A stretch of DNA of 40,244 nucleotides from NCBI GenBank assembly GCA_025350145.1, contig JANXYH010000005.1, forward strand, positions 1 through 40,244. Reading direction: 5' to 3'. Positions 25,428 to 33,672 of this stretch are shown here, in pieces. The position numbers and the translations under genes are program-made. A model generated the notes under the pieces. The model was not told the origin of the DNA. It worked only from the letters and a program-made list of their open reading frames with translations, and ran no database searches. The stretch comes from Burkholderiales bacterium (GTDB lineage Bacteria > Pseudomonadota > Gammaproteobacteria > Burkholderiales > Burkholderiaceae_C). Every line of letters starts with the position of its first letter. Within the stretch, counting starts at the first letter, position 1.

Positions 25428-25511
25428 GAGCGTCAACGCGGTCAGCAAAGTCGGCAATGCCAGCAGCCTAAGGCGGCGGCGCCGCTGCGGCAATCGGGAG
25501 AGTTGCCAGTC

Positions 25512-26486
25512 ATGCTGACCGGCGGCCTGTTTGCGCTCGCCGCCGGACTGATGTGGGGGCTGGTGTTCATCACCCCGCTGCTGCTGCCCGAGTACCCGGC
25601 GACGCTGCAGTCCTTTGGCCGCTACCTCGCCTTCGGCCTGATCGCCCTGCCGCTGGCGTACTTTGACCGCACCCGCCTGGCCGGCCTGAGCCGGGCCGAC
25701 TGGATCGAAGCCGCCAAGCTGGGCCTGATCGGCAACATCGTCTACTACCTGTTCCTGGCCAGCGCGATCCAGCACGCCGGGGCGCCGCTGCCGACCATGT
25801 TGATCGGCACCCTGCCGGTGCTGATCGCGCTCGTCGCCAATCGCCGCAACCGCCAGCGCGACGGCCACCTGCCGTGGCGCCGGCTGGCGCCCTCGCTGCT
25901 GCTGATCGGGGCCGGCATCGCCTGCGTCAACAAAGTCGAACTGGCACACCTGCACGCTGCCAAGGCCGCCGACCCCACCCGCTACGCCGTCGGCGCGGCG
26001 CTGGCGCTGGGCGCGGTCGCCGCCTGGACCTGGTACCCGATCCGCAACGCCGACTGGCTGCGCGCCCACCCCGGCCGCCTGCCCCGCGTCTGGGCCACCG
26101 CCCAGGGCCTGGCGACGCTGCCGCTGGCGCTGCTGGGCTACGCCGGGGTGTGGCTGAGCAATGAAAGCGCCGGCCCGTCGGCGATCGCCATGCCCTGGGG
26201 CCCGCAGCCGCTGCGCTTCGTCGGCCTGATGCTGGCCATCGGCCTGCTCGCCTCCTGGCTCGGCACGCTCTGCTGGAACGAGGCCAGCCAGCGCCTGCCG
26301 ACGCGCGTGAGCGGGCAACTGATCGTGTTCGAGACGCTCTCGGCGCTGGCCTATGCGCTGGCCCTGCGTGGCCAGTGGCCGCCGGCCTTGACCGGCGTCG
26401 GCGCGGCGCTGCTGGTGGCCGGCGTGGTCCTGGCGCTGCGCCAGCAGCCGCTGCCGGCCGGGGCTGAGCCGGTAGCGCCCCACTGA
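25512..26486 (+). CDS. DMT/EamA-family transporter
   Basis: 324 residues from the ATG at 25512, with GGGAGAG ten bases before it; the longer frame from a TTG at 25503 would swallow that site. About ten hydrophobic helices in two halves are visible: [16 protein letters not shown] at the start, [18 protein letters not shown] in the first EamA domain and, in the second, [19 protein letters not shown]. The family exports or imports metabolites such as amino acids and drugs; the substrate is not predictable here. It is divergent from glpK (85 bp apart). The next gene follows 29 bp downstream on the same strand. Confidence 0.85.
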   Translation: MLTGGLFALAAGLMWGLVFITPLLLPEYPATLQSFGRYLAFGLIALPLAYFDRTRLAGLSRADWIEAAKLGLIGNIVYYLFLASAIQHAGAPLPTMLIGTLPVLIALVANRRNRQRDGHLPWRRLAPSLLLIGAGIACVNKVELAHLHAAKAADPTRYAVGAALALGAVAAWTWYPIRNADWLRAHPGRLPRVWATAQGLATLPLALLGYAGVWLSNESAGPSAIAMPWGPQPLRFVGLMLAIGLLASWLGTLCWNEASQRLPTRVSGQLIVFETLSALAYALALRGQWPPALTGVGAALLVAGVVLALRQQPLPAGAEPVAPH

Positions 26487-26515
26487 ATTCCGGCGACTTG
26501 AAGGATTTGCCAAAA

Positions 26516-27508
26516 ATGCCCGCCTGGAAAGGTCTGGACAGCCGCCGCCAGCCATTGTTTCTGGACTATGCGCAAATCGAGCGGATGGTTCAGGCGCTGT
26601 TGCCGGCGGCCACCGAATGGCGTGCTGACCTGGTTGTCGGTATTGCCCGTGGCGGTATCGTTCCGGCAACCATGGCGGCCGCCGGCCTGTGTTTGCCGCT
26701 GGCGCTGCTGAGTTTCGAGCGCAGCCGCCAAACGATAAGCTGGTTCGGCCCGCCGCCGCCGGCCACCCGGATACTGCTGGTCGACGACGGCGCCAGCACC
26801 GGCGCAACCCTCTCCGGCGCCCGCGCCAGGCTGCTTGAGGCGCCCTACCAGGTACTCACCCTGAGCGTCGTTCACGACCCAGAAGTCAGTGCCTACTTGC
26901 CGGATCTGTCACACCCGCTGACGCAGTTGTGGCGCTTTCCCTGGGAGCGCGGCGAGGCCACACCGCGCGCCCGGCAGCAGCGCCTGGCCGGCGCCAGCCG
27001 CGCCCTGAACGACGAGCAAAGCTATTTTGGGATTGACCTCGACGGTATTTTCCTGGCCGACATGCCGGCCGCCGACTACGCCGCCGATTTAACCGCCACG
27101 CTCGCCGCCCGCGACCGCCTGGATCCCTATCCGGTCTTGCCAAAATTCGCCGCCGAGCGCGCCACCATCATCACCGGCCGGCCCGCATCCGACCGCGACC
27201 GAACCCTGGCCTGGCTGCAGCGCCATGGCTTTGGCGGTATTCCGCTGGAAATGCGCCCCGCAGATTGCCCCGCCCAAATCGAGGCAGTGATCGGCTACAA
27301 AGCCGCGGCCGCCACCCGGCTCGGCTGTACCCATTACATCGAAAGCGATCCCCAACAGGCCATCGGCATCGCCGCCGCCGCTATGCAGCTCATGGTGGTC
27401 TGGTGGGATTGCCATGCCCGGGCCGGGCATGTGGTCGGCGCAAGCGCGATTGGTGGCCATGCGGGCATAGGGGATGATCCGACTTCTCCGCTTGCTGGGC
27501 CGAGTTGA
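26516..27508 (+). CDS. Phosphoribosyltransferase-HAD fusion protein
   Basis: 330 residues from the ATG at 26516 with AAGGA nine bases upstream; the frame also extends to a TTG at 26498. Residues about 1-150 are a type I phosphoribosyltransferase with [12 protein letters not shown] and the PRPP loop [14 protein letters not shown]. The second half is HAD-like: [12 protein letters not shown] (motif I DxDG), [12 protein letters not shown] (motif II), [11 protein letters not shown] with a lysine (motif III) and YIESDPQQA (motif IV-like). A single chain that can bind PRPP or a nucleobase and also hydrolyse a phosphate suggests nucleobase/nucleotide salvage or surface nucleotide-sugar chemistry. The exact reaction is unknown. 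It is co-directional with the EamA transporter 29 bp upstream. Confidence 0.75.
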   Translation: MPAWKGLDSRRQPLFLDYAQIERMVQALLPAATEWRADLVVGIARGGIVPATMAAAGLCLPLALLSFERSRQTISWFGPPPPATRILLVDDGASTGATLSGARARLLEAPYQVLTLSVVHDPEVSAYLPDLSHPLTQLWRFPWERGEATPRARQQRLAGASRALNDEQSYFGIDLDGIFLADMPAADYAADLTATLAARDRLDPYPVLPKFAAERATIITGRPASDRDRTLAWLQRHGFGGIPLEMRPADCPAQIEAVIGYKAAAATRLGCTHYIESDPQQAIGIAAAAMQLMVVWWDCHARAGHVVGASAIGGHAGIGDDPTSPLAGPS

Positions 27509-27651
27509 AAATGCGTAAGGGACCGTCATCTGTGGACAACTTTGTGGATAGAAAGTGACAAGTCTCTGCATCGGGGCATCCGTCGGCCCGTTGATGGAGC
27601 AACATCGGCGTCCAGCAGCATCGACACACTTCACTTAGATCCGAACCAGTG

Positions 27652-27912
27652 CAGCACTACTCGCGCGCGCCGATAGCCGAAGCGGTAATCGACCTGAATG
27701 TGTAGTTCGGAGAAGTGCCCTCTATCGACGGGATCGAGCGGTTCGCGCGACAGTTCAAAGCTGATTTCCCTCAGATGCAGCGCATCAATGCACTCAGCAT
27801 GGCGGTCGGTCACAACGTCGAAAATGGTGTGGTGTCCAGCAACACAAGCAGCAGCCCGCTTGGTGTGCGGATGACGAACGCCAAGGGGGATCGTGTAAGC
27901 TCATCGCGTTAA
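27652..27912 (+). pseudogene. TIGR04255-family N-terminal fragment with in-frame TAG
   Basis: The plus strand encodes HYSRAPIAEAVIDLNV, the conserved opening of TIGR04255 proteins (HYxxAPIxEAVID). A TAG stop follows at 27703-27705, and the same frame then continues FGEVPSIDGIERFARQFKAD, also family-like, down to a TAA at 27910-27912 next to an IS630 relic. So the gene has an amber mutation and has lost its C-terminal two-thirds. The role of these proteins is not established. Confidence 0.6.
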
Positions 27913-27922
27913 GTTATTAGCA

Positions 27923-28365
27923 TCAAAAAGAGAACTTGAACTTGGTCCCGAAGTTAGAAAGTATGTCGTCGATGTCGGCTTCGAGTTGCGTGCTGTCGCG
28001 GCATTTCGCGGCCATCCAAGTGTATTCATCTTGTGCCAGAGTCGTTCAATCCGATTTAGTTCCGGACTGTACGGTGGGAGAAAGCAGAGAGTAAGGCCTT
28101 GGCTTTCCAGGTGCTTGATGATGTGCTGTTCGCTTTTTGCCTTGTGGATTGATGCGTTGTCGAGAATGACTGTCAGAGGTTTGCCAACATGTTCATGCAG
28201 GAGGCTCAGGAATCCCGAGAATGCATCACTGGTCGTAGTCCGCCAGAGTTTGGCACTGAAGATTTCACCGCTAGAGATCATGGCTGCGAGAACGTTTACG
28301 CTGCCATCAGCGCGACGAAGAACGTCCCACGCTGGATCAAGCAACTCCAGGCCATCGGCAAGTGG
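27923..28365 (-). pseudogene. IS630-family transposase, 5'-truncated and frameshifted
   Basis: The catalytic core reads TVILDNASIHKAKSEQH, then FLPPYSPELNRIERLWHKM. This is the DDE motif of IS630 transposases, with second Asp and final Glu present. Near 28022 one base is missing or extra: after WHKM the family sequence goes on in another frame as YTWMAAKCRDSTQLEADIDD and ends FGTKFKFSF with a TGA at 27923-27925. The N-terminal helix-turn-helix part is absent. It cannot be translated as one transposase. Confidence 0.75.
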
Positions 28366-28563
28366 CCTGCGTCCAGCACACCAGCGGCCAGCTGTGCCGC
28401 GCACTGATCCGCCGCTGGACTCCTGGGGTCCGGCCCAAACAGCTCTTGAATTCATGCTGCTTGGCGTCAGGCATTGCCTCGGCCTTACTGCGCGGAGGCT
28501 CGGACGGTAACGGTCAGCCAGCGGAAGAACCCGACGCTGCTTGCCTCAGGCTCAGAAAACCTG
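28366..28563. other. Short stretch, nothing recognised
   Basis: About 200 bp between the IS630 core and the end of the ImmA/IrrE-like gene. It may hold the eroded 5' part of the IS, but no frame matches known IS630 N-terminal sequence convincingly. Confidence 0.35.
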
Positions 28564-29889
28564 CTAATCCGCAAGTCGATAGGGCAAAGTCCCGCCATCA
28601 AACCGCAGCGCGATATAGCCATTGTTCGCCAGCAGCGATTCAACAGTCTTTTCACTGACGTGGAATTCGGCAGCGGCCTCCTCGATGGCCGGCTCCGAGA
28701 AGTCGCTGCTTAGGAACTTGTCAAGTGCTTTGATGGGGCACAAGAACTCCGCAGCGAAGGCACGCTGGAACTTCTGCCGAGATGTAGCCAAATCGGTAGA
28801 CGTTAGCCAACGCTTTGATTCACCGTTCGCATAGTCACCGAGGAATCGCGCGAACTCAAATCGTTTCGCAATAGGATGTTTCTTGCGAGGTACAAACTTT
28901 AAGTCCTGATTGTCCAGGGGAACAGCGAGGCCAACTTGATGACGCGTCGGCGGAGCCCATTCGGCAACTGCCTCAGGTCTGAGACCAAGCAAGCCGTAAA
29001 GGCTTTCATCATCAATAGGATTACTCTCATTACCCAATTTGGTTCGAAGCGCTCTTGCCGTCGCCACGGCTCGCTGCCACGGGGGCGCCATCCCACTCGC
29101 GTCGGCTAAGCGAGGGACGATTGCCAGGGGCTTCCCTTGCAAGCCATCGACCTTGGCAAGCTTAGATATCTCACCAAGGGCCGCGCCATCGGCGCGGCGC
29201 CCGAAAACAGGGGCGAGTTCCGACAGCGCGGATATCCCAAGCCTTTTCTCAAGGGCCAGCGCCTCCGCCATTACTGCAGTCGGGCATTCGTCAGGGTCGT
29301 AGCCCATCTGCGCCTCAAGGCGCCTCGACTTTGCGCTTTCTGTGTCGGCCAGATCATCTACTACCAGACTCCAAAGTCCCGCCAGATCCGTGTCGGCGCA
29401 CCCGACCGACCGAAGACGGCTCAACACCATGCCGATGAAATCACTGACCGAACGCTGAAACTCCTCAAGGGCGATCACGCGGGGTACTGACAAACCGGTT
29501 AAGTATCGAACCGACTGTGTGCTGCTTTCGTCAGATGGGAGCGCCCATGCTTGGACCACCTCGCCGTCAGAAGCCATCACTACGTACGGCCATACAAAAC
29601 CGGAGTTTGCCGCGCCCAGTTCATGGCTCATTCGCCAGTCGAGATCAGGCGACATCCCATGCCTAGGTAGCGGCTCGTAGCTCAGTCGCCACCAAGACGC
29701 GGCCAACCACATCGCCAAGGGGTAAGCGGATACCAGTACGCTGTCGCGAACAGTCTTGGACCAGATATCCTCATTCTTTGTCAGACTGACATCACCCAAG
29801 CGGATCGTGAGCTGGCCCGCGGTTTCTCGAAGCGGAGCAATATCCTTTCCAGTCGATAGCCACTCGCAGGTAAATCTGAGGTCAGACAC
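28564..29889 (-). CDS. ImmA/IrrE-like protein of a two-gene module, function unknown
   Basis: 441 residues from a GTG at 29889 whose first bases overlap the stop of the preceding gene (GTGTCTGA). The longer frame from 29982 adds 31 residues, and the protein made from the GTG starts VSDLRFTCEWLSTGKD, which looks like a proper N-terminus. The N-terminal part has TVRDSVLVSAYPLAMWLA and WRMSHELGAANSG. The C-terminal part, SRQKFQRAFAAEFLCPIKAL and VSEKTVESLLANNGYI, resembles the end of ImmA/IrrE metalloprotease-like proteins. The expected HExxH zinc motif is absent: the equivalent helix reads RFEFARFLGDY. It could be a non-catalytic sensor or toxin partner. Base use is more AT-rich than the flanks. 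Confidence 0.62.
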   Translation of the reverse strand: MSDLRFTCEWLSTGKDIAPLRETAGQLTIRLGDVSLTKNEDIWSKTVRDSVLVSAYPLAMWLAASWWRLSYEPLPRHGMSPDLDWRMSHELGAANSGFVWPYVVMASDGEVVQAWALPSDESSTQSVRYLTGLSVPRVIALEEFQRSVSDFIGMVLSRLRSVGCADTDLAGLWSLVVDDLADTESAKSRRLEAQMGYDPDECPTAVMAEALALEKRLGISALSELAPVFGRRADGAALGEISKLAKVDGLQGKPLAIVPRLADASGMAPPWQRAVATARALRTKLGNESNPIDDESLYGLLGLRPEAVAEWAPPTRHQVGLAVPLDNQDLKFVPRKKHPIAKRFEFARFLGDYANGESKRWLTSTDLATSRQKFQRAFAAEFLCPIKALDKFLSSDFSEPAIEEAAAEFHVSEKTVESLLANNGYIALRFDGGTLPYRLAD

Positions 29890-30316
29890 TTGCGCCGCCC
29901 CATCTGCGCAAGACATCACTCGCCAGTGGATCGTTCTCGGGCATCGGATAGCCGTGATACGTCCCCAAAACCGGATTCTCAAGTTGGGCCTCTAAAGCCC
30001 GACCACTCTCGCTGGCTGACCAAATGTTCTTCGGCCACTCACCGTCAAATCGGTCACTGACCAACCCCTTCTTCAATCCTCGCTTCAGCAGCTCGAGCGC
30101 GGCCCTGCGGGTAAAGATGCCTGCGTCGTCACAAAGCGACTTACCGAGCCTAGGATCGGAAAGCGGGGTCAACCCAAAGTCGCCAGGGTTCTTCTTGTGC
30201 TCAGGGTTACCGCCGTAACCGACCCTCTCGGCCAGCCCCGCGAGCAACTCCGCATCGCCGTCAGCAGGCGCCTTGATTCTGCGCTTCGGGTTGAACTGAC
30301 CATATCTTCGTTTCAC
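29882..30316 (-). CDS. Small conserved-looking protein, first gene of a two-gene module
   Basis: 144 residues, ATG at 30316. I recognise no named domain. Visible features are a very basic start (MKRRYGQFNPKRRIKAP), a Gly/Asn/Pro segment GYGGNPEHKKNPGDFGLTP, an LCDDAGIFTRRAALELLKRG helix, and a C-terminal block around IWSASESGRALEAQLENP and YHGYPMPENDP. Such compact, motif-dense sequence argues for a real, selected gene. It overlaps the start of the ImmA/IrrE-like gene by eight bases, so the two are translationally coupled. The size, order and AT-rich base use fit an antitoxin-toxin or defence pair; that is inference. Confidence 0.65.
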   Translation of the reverse strand: MKRRYGQFNPKRRIKAPADGDAELLAGLAERVGYGGNPEHKKNPGDFGLTPLSDPRLGKSLCDDAGIFTRRAALELLKRGLKKGLVSDRFDGEWPKNIWSASESGRALEAQLENPVLGTYHGYPMPENDPLASDVLRRWGGASV

Positions 30317-30693
30317 TTTTCAGTCCTCTAGCGGGCTTGAGCGACGCCTCTGTCCCTGCTGGCTTGAGCCAGCAGTCTACGCGCTGAGCCTCTCCCGCTA
30401 CTGCGTTGCCGAGGCGGCGGGCCAAGCAGTGCCCCAGAGCAACATGCCTTCGCCGGCAAGACGCCCCGCGCACCGCAGGCTGACGATTTAGGACAAATCG
30501 CGCGAAGCCGCGATCTGTCCGTTTGTTGGACAGGCCCGGGACAAGCCGCACGGCCGTCGCTGGGGGCCACAGCAAACATCGTTGAGGAGCCGGCTGCCGC
30601 AGCGTCGCCAGTGAAGGCTGCAAGCCCGCGAGGCACTGCTTGAGGGCATGGGCGAATCGCGCAGCGGTCGAGGGCGTGCCGGCCCAGCAGCGG
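30317..30693. other. 377-bp gene-free stretch with inverted repeats
   Basis: This lies between the start of the two-gene module and the end of the PDR-type reductase gene, both on the minus strand. No frame here is convincing. It holds a 16-bp palindrome at 30358-30373 (GCTGGCT-TG-AGCCAGC) and the overlapping hairpins at 30491-30533. It should contain the module promoter and the reductase terminator. Confidence 0.5.
30491..30533. promoter_or_regulatory. Two overlapping, mutually exclusive hairpins
   Basis: A 12-bp inverted repeat (GGACAAATCGCG at 30491-30502 and CGCGATCTGTCC at 30509-30520, one G-U or A-C pair, six-base loop) overlaps a second hairpin. The second is CTGTCC at 30515-30520 with GGACAG at 30528-30533 and a seven-base loop. 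Both need CTGTCC, so only one can form at a time. No U-run follows, so a simple terminator is unlikely. It could be an operator or an attenuator for genes on either side. Confidence 0.4.
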
Positions 30694-31680
30694 CTACAAA
30701 TCCAGCACCAGAGTCTGGCTTTTGCAGCCGGAGACGCAGACCATCATCGAGCGGTTGGCCAGCCGCTCGGCTGCGCTCAGCACCGAGTCGCGGTGGTCGG
30801 GCTGGCCTTCGATGACGCGGGTCTCGCAGGTGCCGCAGATGCCCTCTTCGCAACTGGTGGGCGGGTCCAGGCCGGCGGCGCGCAGGGCCGACAGCAGGCT
30901 GGCCGCGGGCCCGACTTGGATCGTCCGGCCGGACTGGCGCAGCACCACTTGGTAGCTGCTGCGGGCGTCGGCGGCGGCGGCAAGCTCGACCGCGCTGAAG
31001 CGCTCGATGTGGGCGTGGGCGTAGCCCAGTGCGGCGCAGGCGGCGCTGAAGGCGTCGAGCATGGGCGCCGGGCCGCAGGCGTAGTGGTGGACGGTGGCCG
31101 CAGCAGACCCTGGCCCGGGGCGCGTGGCCAGCAGCGCGTGCAGGTCCGGTGGGCCGCCCTGCTCGGCATCGAAGTGCCAATGCACCGGGCAGCCCAGAGC
31201 GTTGATCTCGTCGGCAAAGGCCGCTGCCGACCGCGAGCGTGCCAGGCAGAGCATCTCGAACGACCGGCCCAGCGCGCGCAGCCGCCGCGCCATGCACAGC
31301 AGCGGGGTGATGCCTATGCCGCCCGAGATCAGCACCGAGTGGCTGGCGGCCTCGTCGAGTTCGAAGTTGTTCAGCGGCGCCGAGATCGCCAACGGGCTGC
31401 CGATGCGCAACTGCTGGTGGACGCAGCGCGAGCCGCCGCGGCTGTCGCGGTCATTGAGCACCGCGATGTGGTAGCCCGGCCCGCTGCCGGCCAGGGTCAG
31501 CAGCGAGTAGCTGCGGCTCAGGCCGTTGGGCAGTTGCAGGTCGATGTGCGCGCCGGCGCTGTAGGCCGGCAGGGCGGCGCTGCCGGGAAGCGGGCGCAGC
31601 TCCAGGCCGAGCACGCCGTCGGCCTCGTGGCGCAGGGCGTGGACGTAGGTTTGCAGACCACCGCCATCCTGCAGGCTCAT
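30694..31680 (-). CDS. PDR/VanB-family iron-sulfur flavin reductase
   Basis: 328 residues from the ATG at 31680, which overlaps a short upstream frame (ATGA). The order is a flavin-binding barrel (YSAGAHIDLQLPNG, LSRSYSLL), an NAD-binding domain (HSVLISGGIGITPLLCMA, HYACGPAPML) and a C-terminal plant-type 2Fe-2S domain with CEEGICGTCETRV and a last cysteine (MMVCVSG). This is the phthalate dioxygenase reductase arrangement. It passes electrons from NAD(P)H through flavin and the iron-sulfur cluster to an oxygenase. No oxygenase partner is next to it; the partner must be encoded elsewhere or lost. The SDR gene lies divergently to the right. Confidence 0.9.
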   Translation of the reverse strand: MSLQDGGGLQTYVHALRHEADGVLGLELRPLPGSAALPAYSAGAHIDLQLPNGLSRSYSLLTLAGSGPGYHIAVLNDRDSRGGSRCVHQQLRIGSPLAISAPLNNFELDEAASHSVLISGGIGITPLLCMARRLRALGRSFEMLCLARSRSAAAFADEINALGCPVHWHFDAEQGGPPDLHALLATRPGPGSAAATVHHYACGPAPMLDAFSAACAALGYAHAHIERFSAVELAAAADARSSYQVVLRQSGRTIQVGPAASLLSALRAAGLDPPTSCEEGICGTCETRVIEGQPDHRDSVLSAAERLANRSMMVCVSGCKSQTLVLDL

Positions 31681-31838
31681 GGCTGGCCAGCGGCGGCGCT
31701 GGCCGCTTTGGCAATTTGCGCCGCCGCCAGTGACTTGGGGTGCCGGCGCAGGCTCAGGCCGCAGTCGAGAAAGAAGCGCCGGCACCTGGGCAGATCGGCG
31801 CTGGCAAAAGTGGCTTCTGGGGTGCCGGTCAGTGACAT
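31677..31838 (-). pseudogene. Stub of a VOC/extradiol-dioxygenase-like protein, or a leader ORF
   Basis: A 53-codon frame starts MSLTGTPEATFASADLPRCR and goes on RFFLDCGLSLRR, which resembles the opening strand and helix of VOC-fold proteins (FxSxDLxRxxxFxxDFGL). The rest of the fold is missing; the tail is Ala-rich and stops at a TGA that overlaps the ATG of the PDR-type reductase (ATGA). It may be a decayed ring-cleavage enzyme gene whose start still drives translation of the reductase. Confidence 0.4.
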
Positions 31839-31920
31839 GGTCGGGGCGGCGGGCGGGGGCTGCGGATGTTATCTGCCAGTGCCGGCCGGGCCTGGCGCGC
31901 AAAATGCCAGCGCAACGCTA

Positions 31921-31937
31921 CCCCCACCCACCCACCC
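31921..31937 (-). other. G-quadruplex-forming motif
   Basis: The plus strand reads C5-A-C3-A-C3-A-C3, so the minus strand has four G-runs with one-base loops, an ideal G-quadruplex pattern. It ends 13 bases before the SDR start codon at 31951 and lies in the divergent promoter region. It also is a short CCCA repeat and could slip. Confidence 0.6.
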
Positions 31938-31950
31938 ACTCCCATCGCCG

Positions 31951-32799
31951 ATGCCACAAGCCCCCTGGTCCGCACGGGACAAGTGCATCGTCATCACAGG
32001 CGCGGCCGGCGGCATAGGCGCGGCCCTGGCCCAGGCGCTGGCCGCCCAGGGCGCGCGGTTGCTGCTCTGCGATGTCGATGCCGCAGGCCTGGCGGCGGTC
32101 GTGCAAACCCTGAGCCAGCAGGGCGCCGACTGCCTGAGCGCGGTCGCCGATGTGGCCGATCCCGCCGCCTGGGTCAGCCTGGCCGGGCAGGCCCAGGCCG
32201 CCTGGGGCGGCGCCGATGTGCTGGTCAACAACGCCGGGGTCGGCTTGGTGGCGCCGGCCGAGAGCGCCGAAATCGCCGACGCGCAGTGGCTGATGGACAT
32301 CAACTTTTGGGGCGTGGTGCATGGCTGCCGCGCCTTCATCCCGCTGCTGCGCGGCCGGCCGGGGGCGATGATCGTCAACATCTCCAGCATCTTCGCGATG
32401 GTGTCGATGCCGACACAGTCGTTCTACAACGCCGCCAAGGCGGGGGTGAGGGCCTTTTCCGACGCACTGCGCGAGGAGCTGCGGCCCGATGCCATCACGC
32501 TGCTGTGCGTACACCCGGGCGGGGTGCGCACCGGCATCGCCGAGCACTCGCGGCTGGGCGACATCCGCATGCTGGCCGACAGCCGGCAGGCCATGGTCGA
32601 CGGTTTTGCCGAAGTCGCGCGGCGCACGCCCGCGGCCGCCGCGCAGGCCATCGTCGGCGCGATGCAGCGGCGCCGCACCCGGCTACTGATCGGCGCCGAT
32701 GCGCGGCTGCTGGATTGGCTGTTCCGCCTCGCCCCGGCCCGCGCCTCGGCCTGGTTCAGCGGCCTGGCGCGCTGGCAGCGGGCGCACCGCCAGCGCTGA
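31951..32799 (+). CDS. Short-chain dehydrogenase/reductase (SDR)
   Basis: 282 residues from the ATG at 31951. Classical SDR motifs are all present: TGAAGGIG (16-23), NNAG (93-96), a catalytic Ser in NISSIF (145-146), and FYNAAKAG with Tyr159 and Lys163. Aspartate 41 at the end of the second strand (LLLCDVDA) favours NAD(H) over NADP(H). The C-terminal 40 residues are Arg/Leu-rich and longer than usual, perhaps for membrane contact. The substrate is unknown. The inositol-monophosphatase-like gene follows 23 bp downstream on the same strand, so they may share a transcript. Confidence 0.88.
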   Translation: MPQAPWSARDKCIVITGAAGGIGAALAQALAAQGARLLLCDVDAAGLAAVVQTLSQQGADCLSAVADVADPAAWVSLAGQAQAAWGGADVLVNNAGVGLVAPAESAEIADAQWLMDINFWGVVHGCRAFIPLLRGRPGAMIVNISSIFAMVSMPTQSFYNAAKAGVRAFSDALREELRPDAITLLCVHPGGVRTGIAEHSRLGDIRMLADSRQAMVDGFAEVARRTPAAAAQAIVGAMQRRRTRLLIGADARLLDWLFRLAPARASAWFSGLARWQRAHRQR

Positions 32800-32822
32800 C
32801 CCGGCGAGCGCCACCCAGGCCC

Positions 32823-33653
32823 ATGCCGACCCCACCCAGCCCGCTGGCCACCGCCGTCCAGGCCGCCCGCGCCGCCGCTGAACTGATCCGCACGGCCGCC
32901 GCCAACCCAGGCGCCCGCCGGGTGCGCGAGAAGCAGGCCAACGATTTCGTCACCGAGGTTGATCTGGCCAGCCAGCAACTGATCGTGCAGACCCTGCTCG
33001 CGGCCTGGCCCGACCACGCGGTGCGCAGCGAGGAATCCGAGCTGCACCTGGGCAAGCCCGATTCCGCCAGCCTCTGGATCGTCGACCCGCTAGACGGCAC
33101 CGCCAACTTCATCCACGGCTACCCGGCCTGCGCGGTCAGCATCGCCCTGGTTCAGGAGGGCAGCCTGCGCCTGGGCGTGGTGCTGGACGTGGCCAGCGGC
33201 CGGCTCTACAGCGCCGAGCGCGGCGGCGGCGCGTTCTGCGACGGCCGGGCGCTGCGGGTGGCGCCGGGGCTGGATCTGGGCCGGGCGATGGTCGCCAGCA
33301 GTTGCCCGCCCGGCGTCGGCGGCGACACCGATGGCGCGCTGCGCATGCTCGACACGGTGTTGCGGCACTGCGCCGCGCTGCGCCGCAGCGGCTCGGTCGC
33401 GCTGGATCTGGCCCATGTCGCGGCCGGGCACTGCAGCGCCTGTTTCGACCGCGGTGCCGCCGCCTGGGATGTGGCCGCCGGCTGCCTGCTGGTGCGCGAG
33501 GCCGGCGGCCAGGTCAGCGATTTCCTGGGGGCGCCGGACTGCCTGGAGGCCAGAGAATGTGTCGCCGGCAACGCCGCGCTGCACGCCGCGCTGTGCGCCT
33601 TGCTGCGGCCCTTTGCCTGGCCGCGACCGCCATCATCATCACCGCGTCACTGA
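32823..33653 (+). CDS. Inositol-monophosphatase-family phosphatase
   Basis: 276 residues from the ATG at 32823. The metal-binding motifs are VDPLDGTANFIHGYP (starting at 87, Asp88 and Asp91) and the C-terminal GAAAWDVAAGCLLVREAGG. A glutamate pair in RSEESEL near 69-72 completes the site. The family dephosphorylates inositol, histidinol or adenosine phosphates using Mg2+ and is inhibited by lithium. Here the setting (SDR before it, CUT1 importer after it) suggests sugar- or polyol-phosphate work. The gap to the ABC ATPase gene is 19 bp, so it may be part of the same operon. Confidence 0.87.
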   Translation: MPTPPSPLATAVQAARAAAELIRTAAANPGARRVREKQANDFVTEVDLASQQLIVQTLLAAWPDHAVRSEESELHLGKPDSASLWIVDPLDGTANFIHGYPACAVSIALVQEGSLRLGVVLDVASGRLYSAERGGGAFCDGRALRVAPGLDLGRAMVASSCPPGVGGDTDGALRMLDTVLRHCAALRRSGSVALDLAHVAAGHCSACFDRGAAAWDVAAGCLLVREAGGQVSDFLGAPDCLEARECVAGNAALHAALCALLRPFAWPRPPSSSPRH

Positions 33654-33672
33654 CGCGCAGCACCATCGCCCC

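Noticed and set aside
27531-27551. Chromosome replication origin
   Set aside because: Only two imperfect DnaA boxes, no AT-rich unwinding region and no dnaA, dnaN, parA or gidA gene nearby.
30640-31950. N-terminal extension of the SDR protein
   Set aside because: The frame opposite the PDR-type reductase gene has no domain; the SDR fold begins right after the ATG at 31951.
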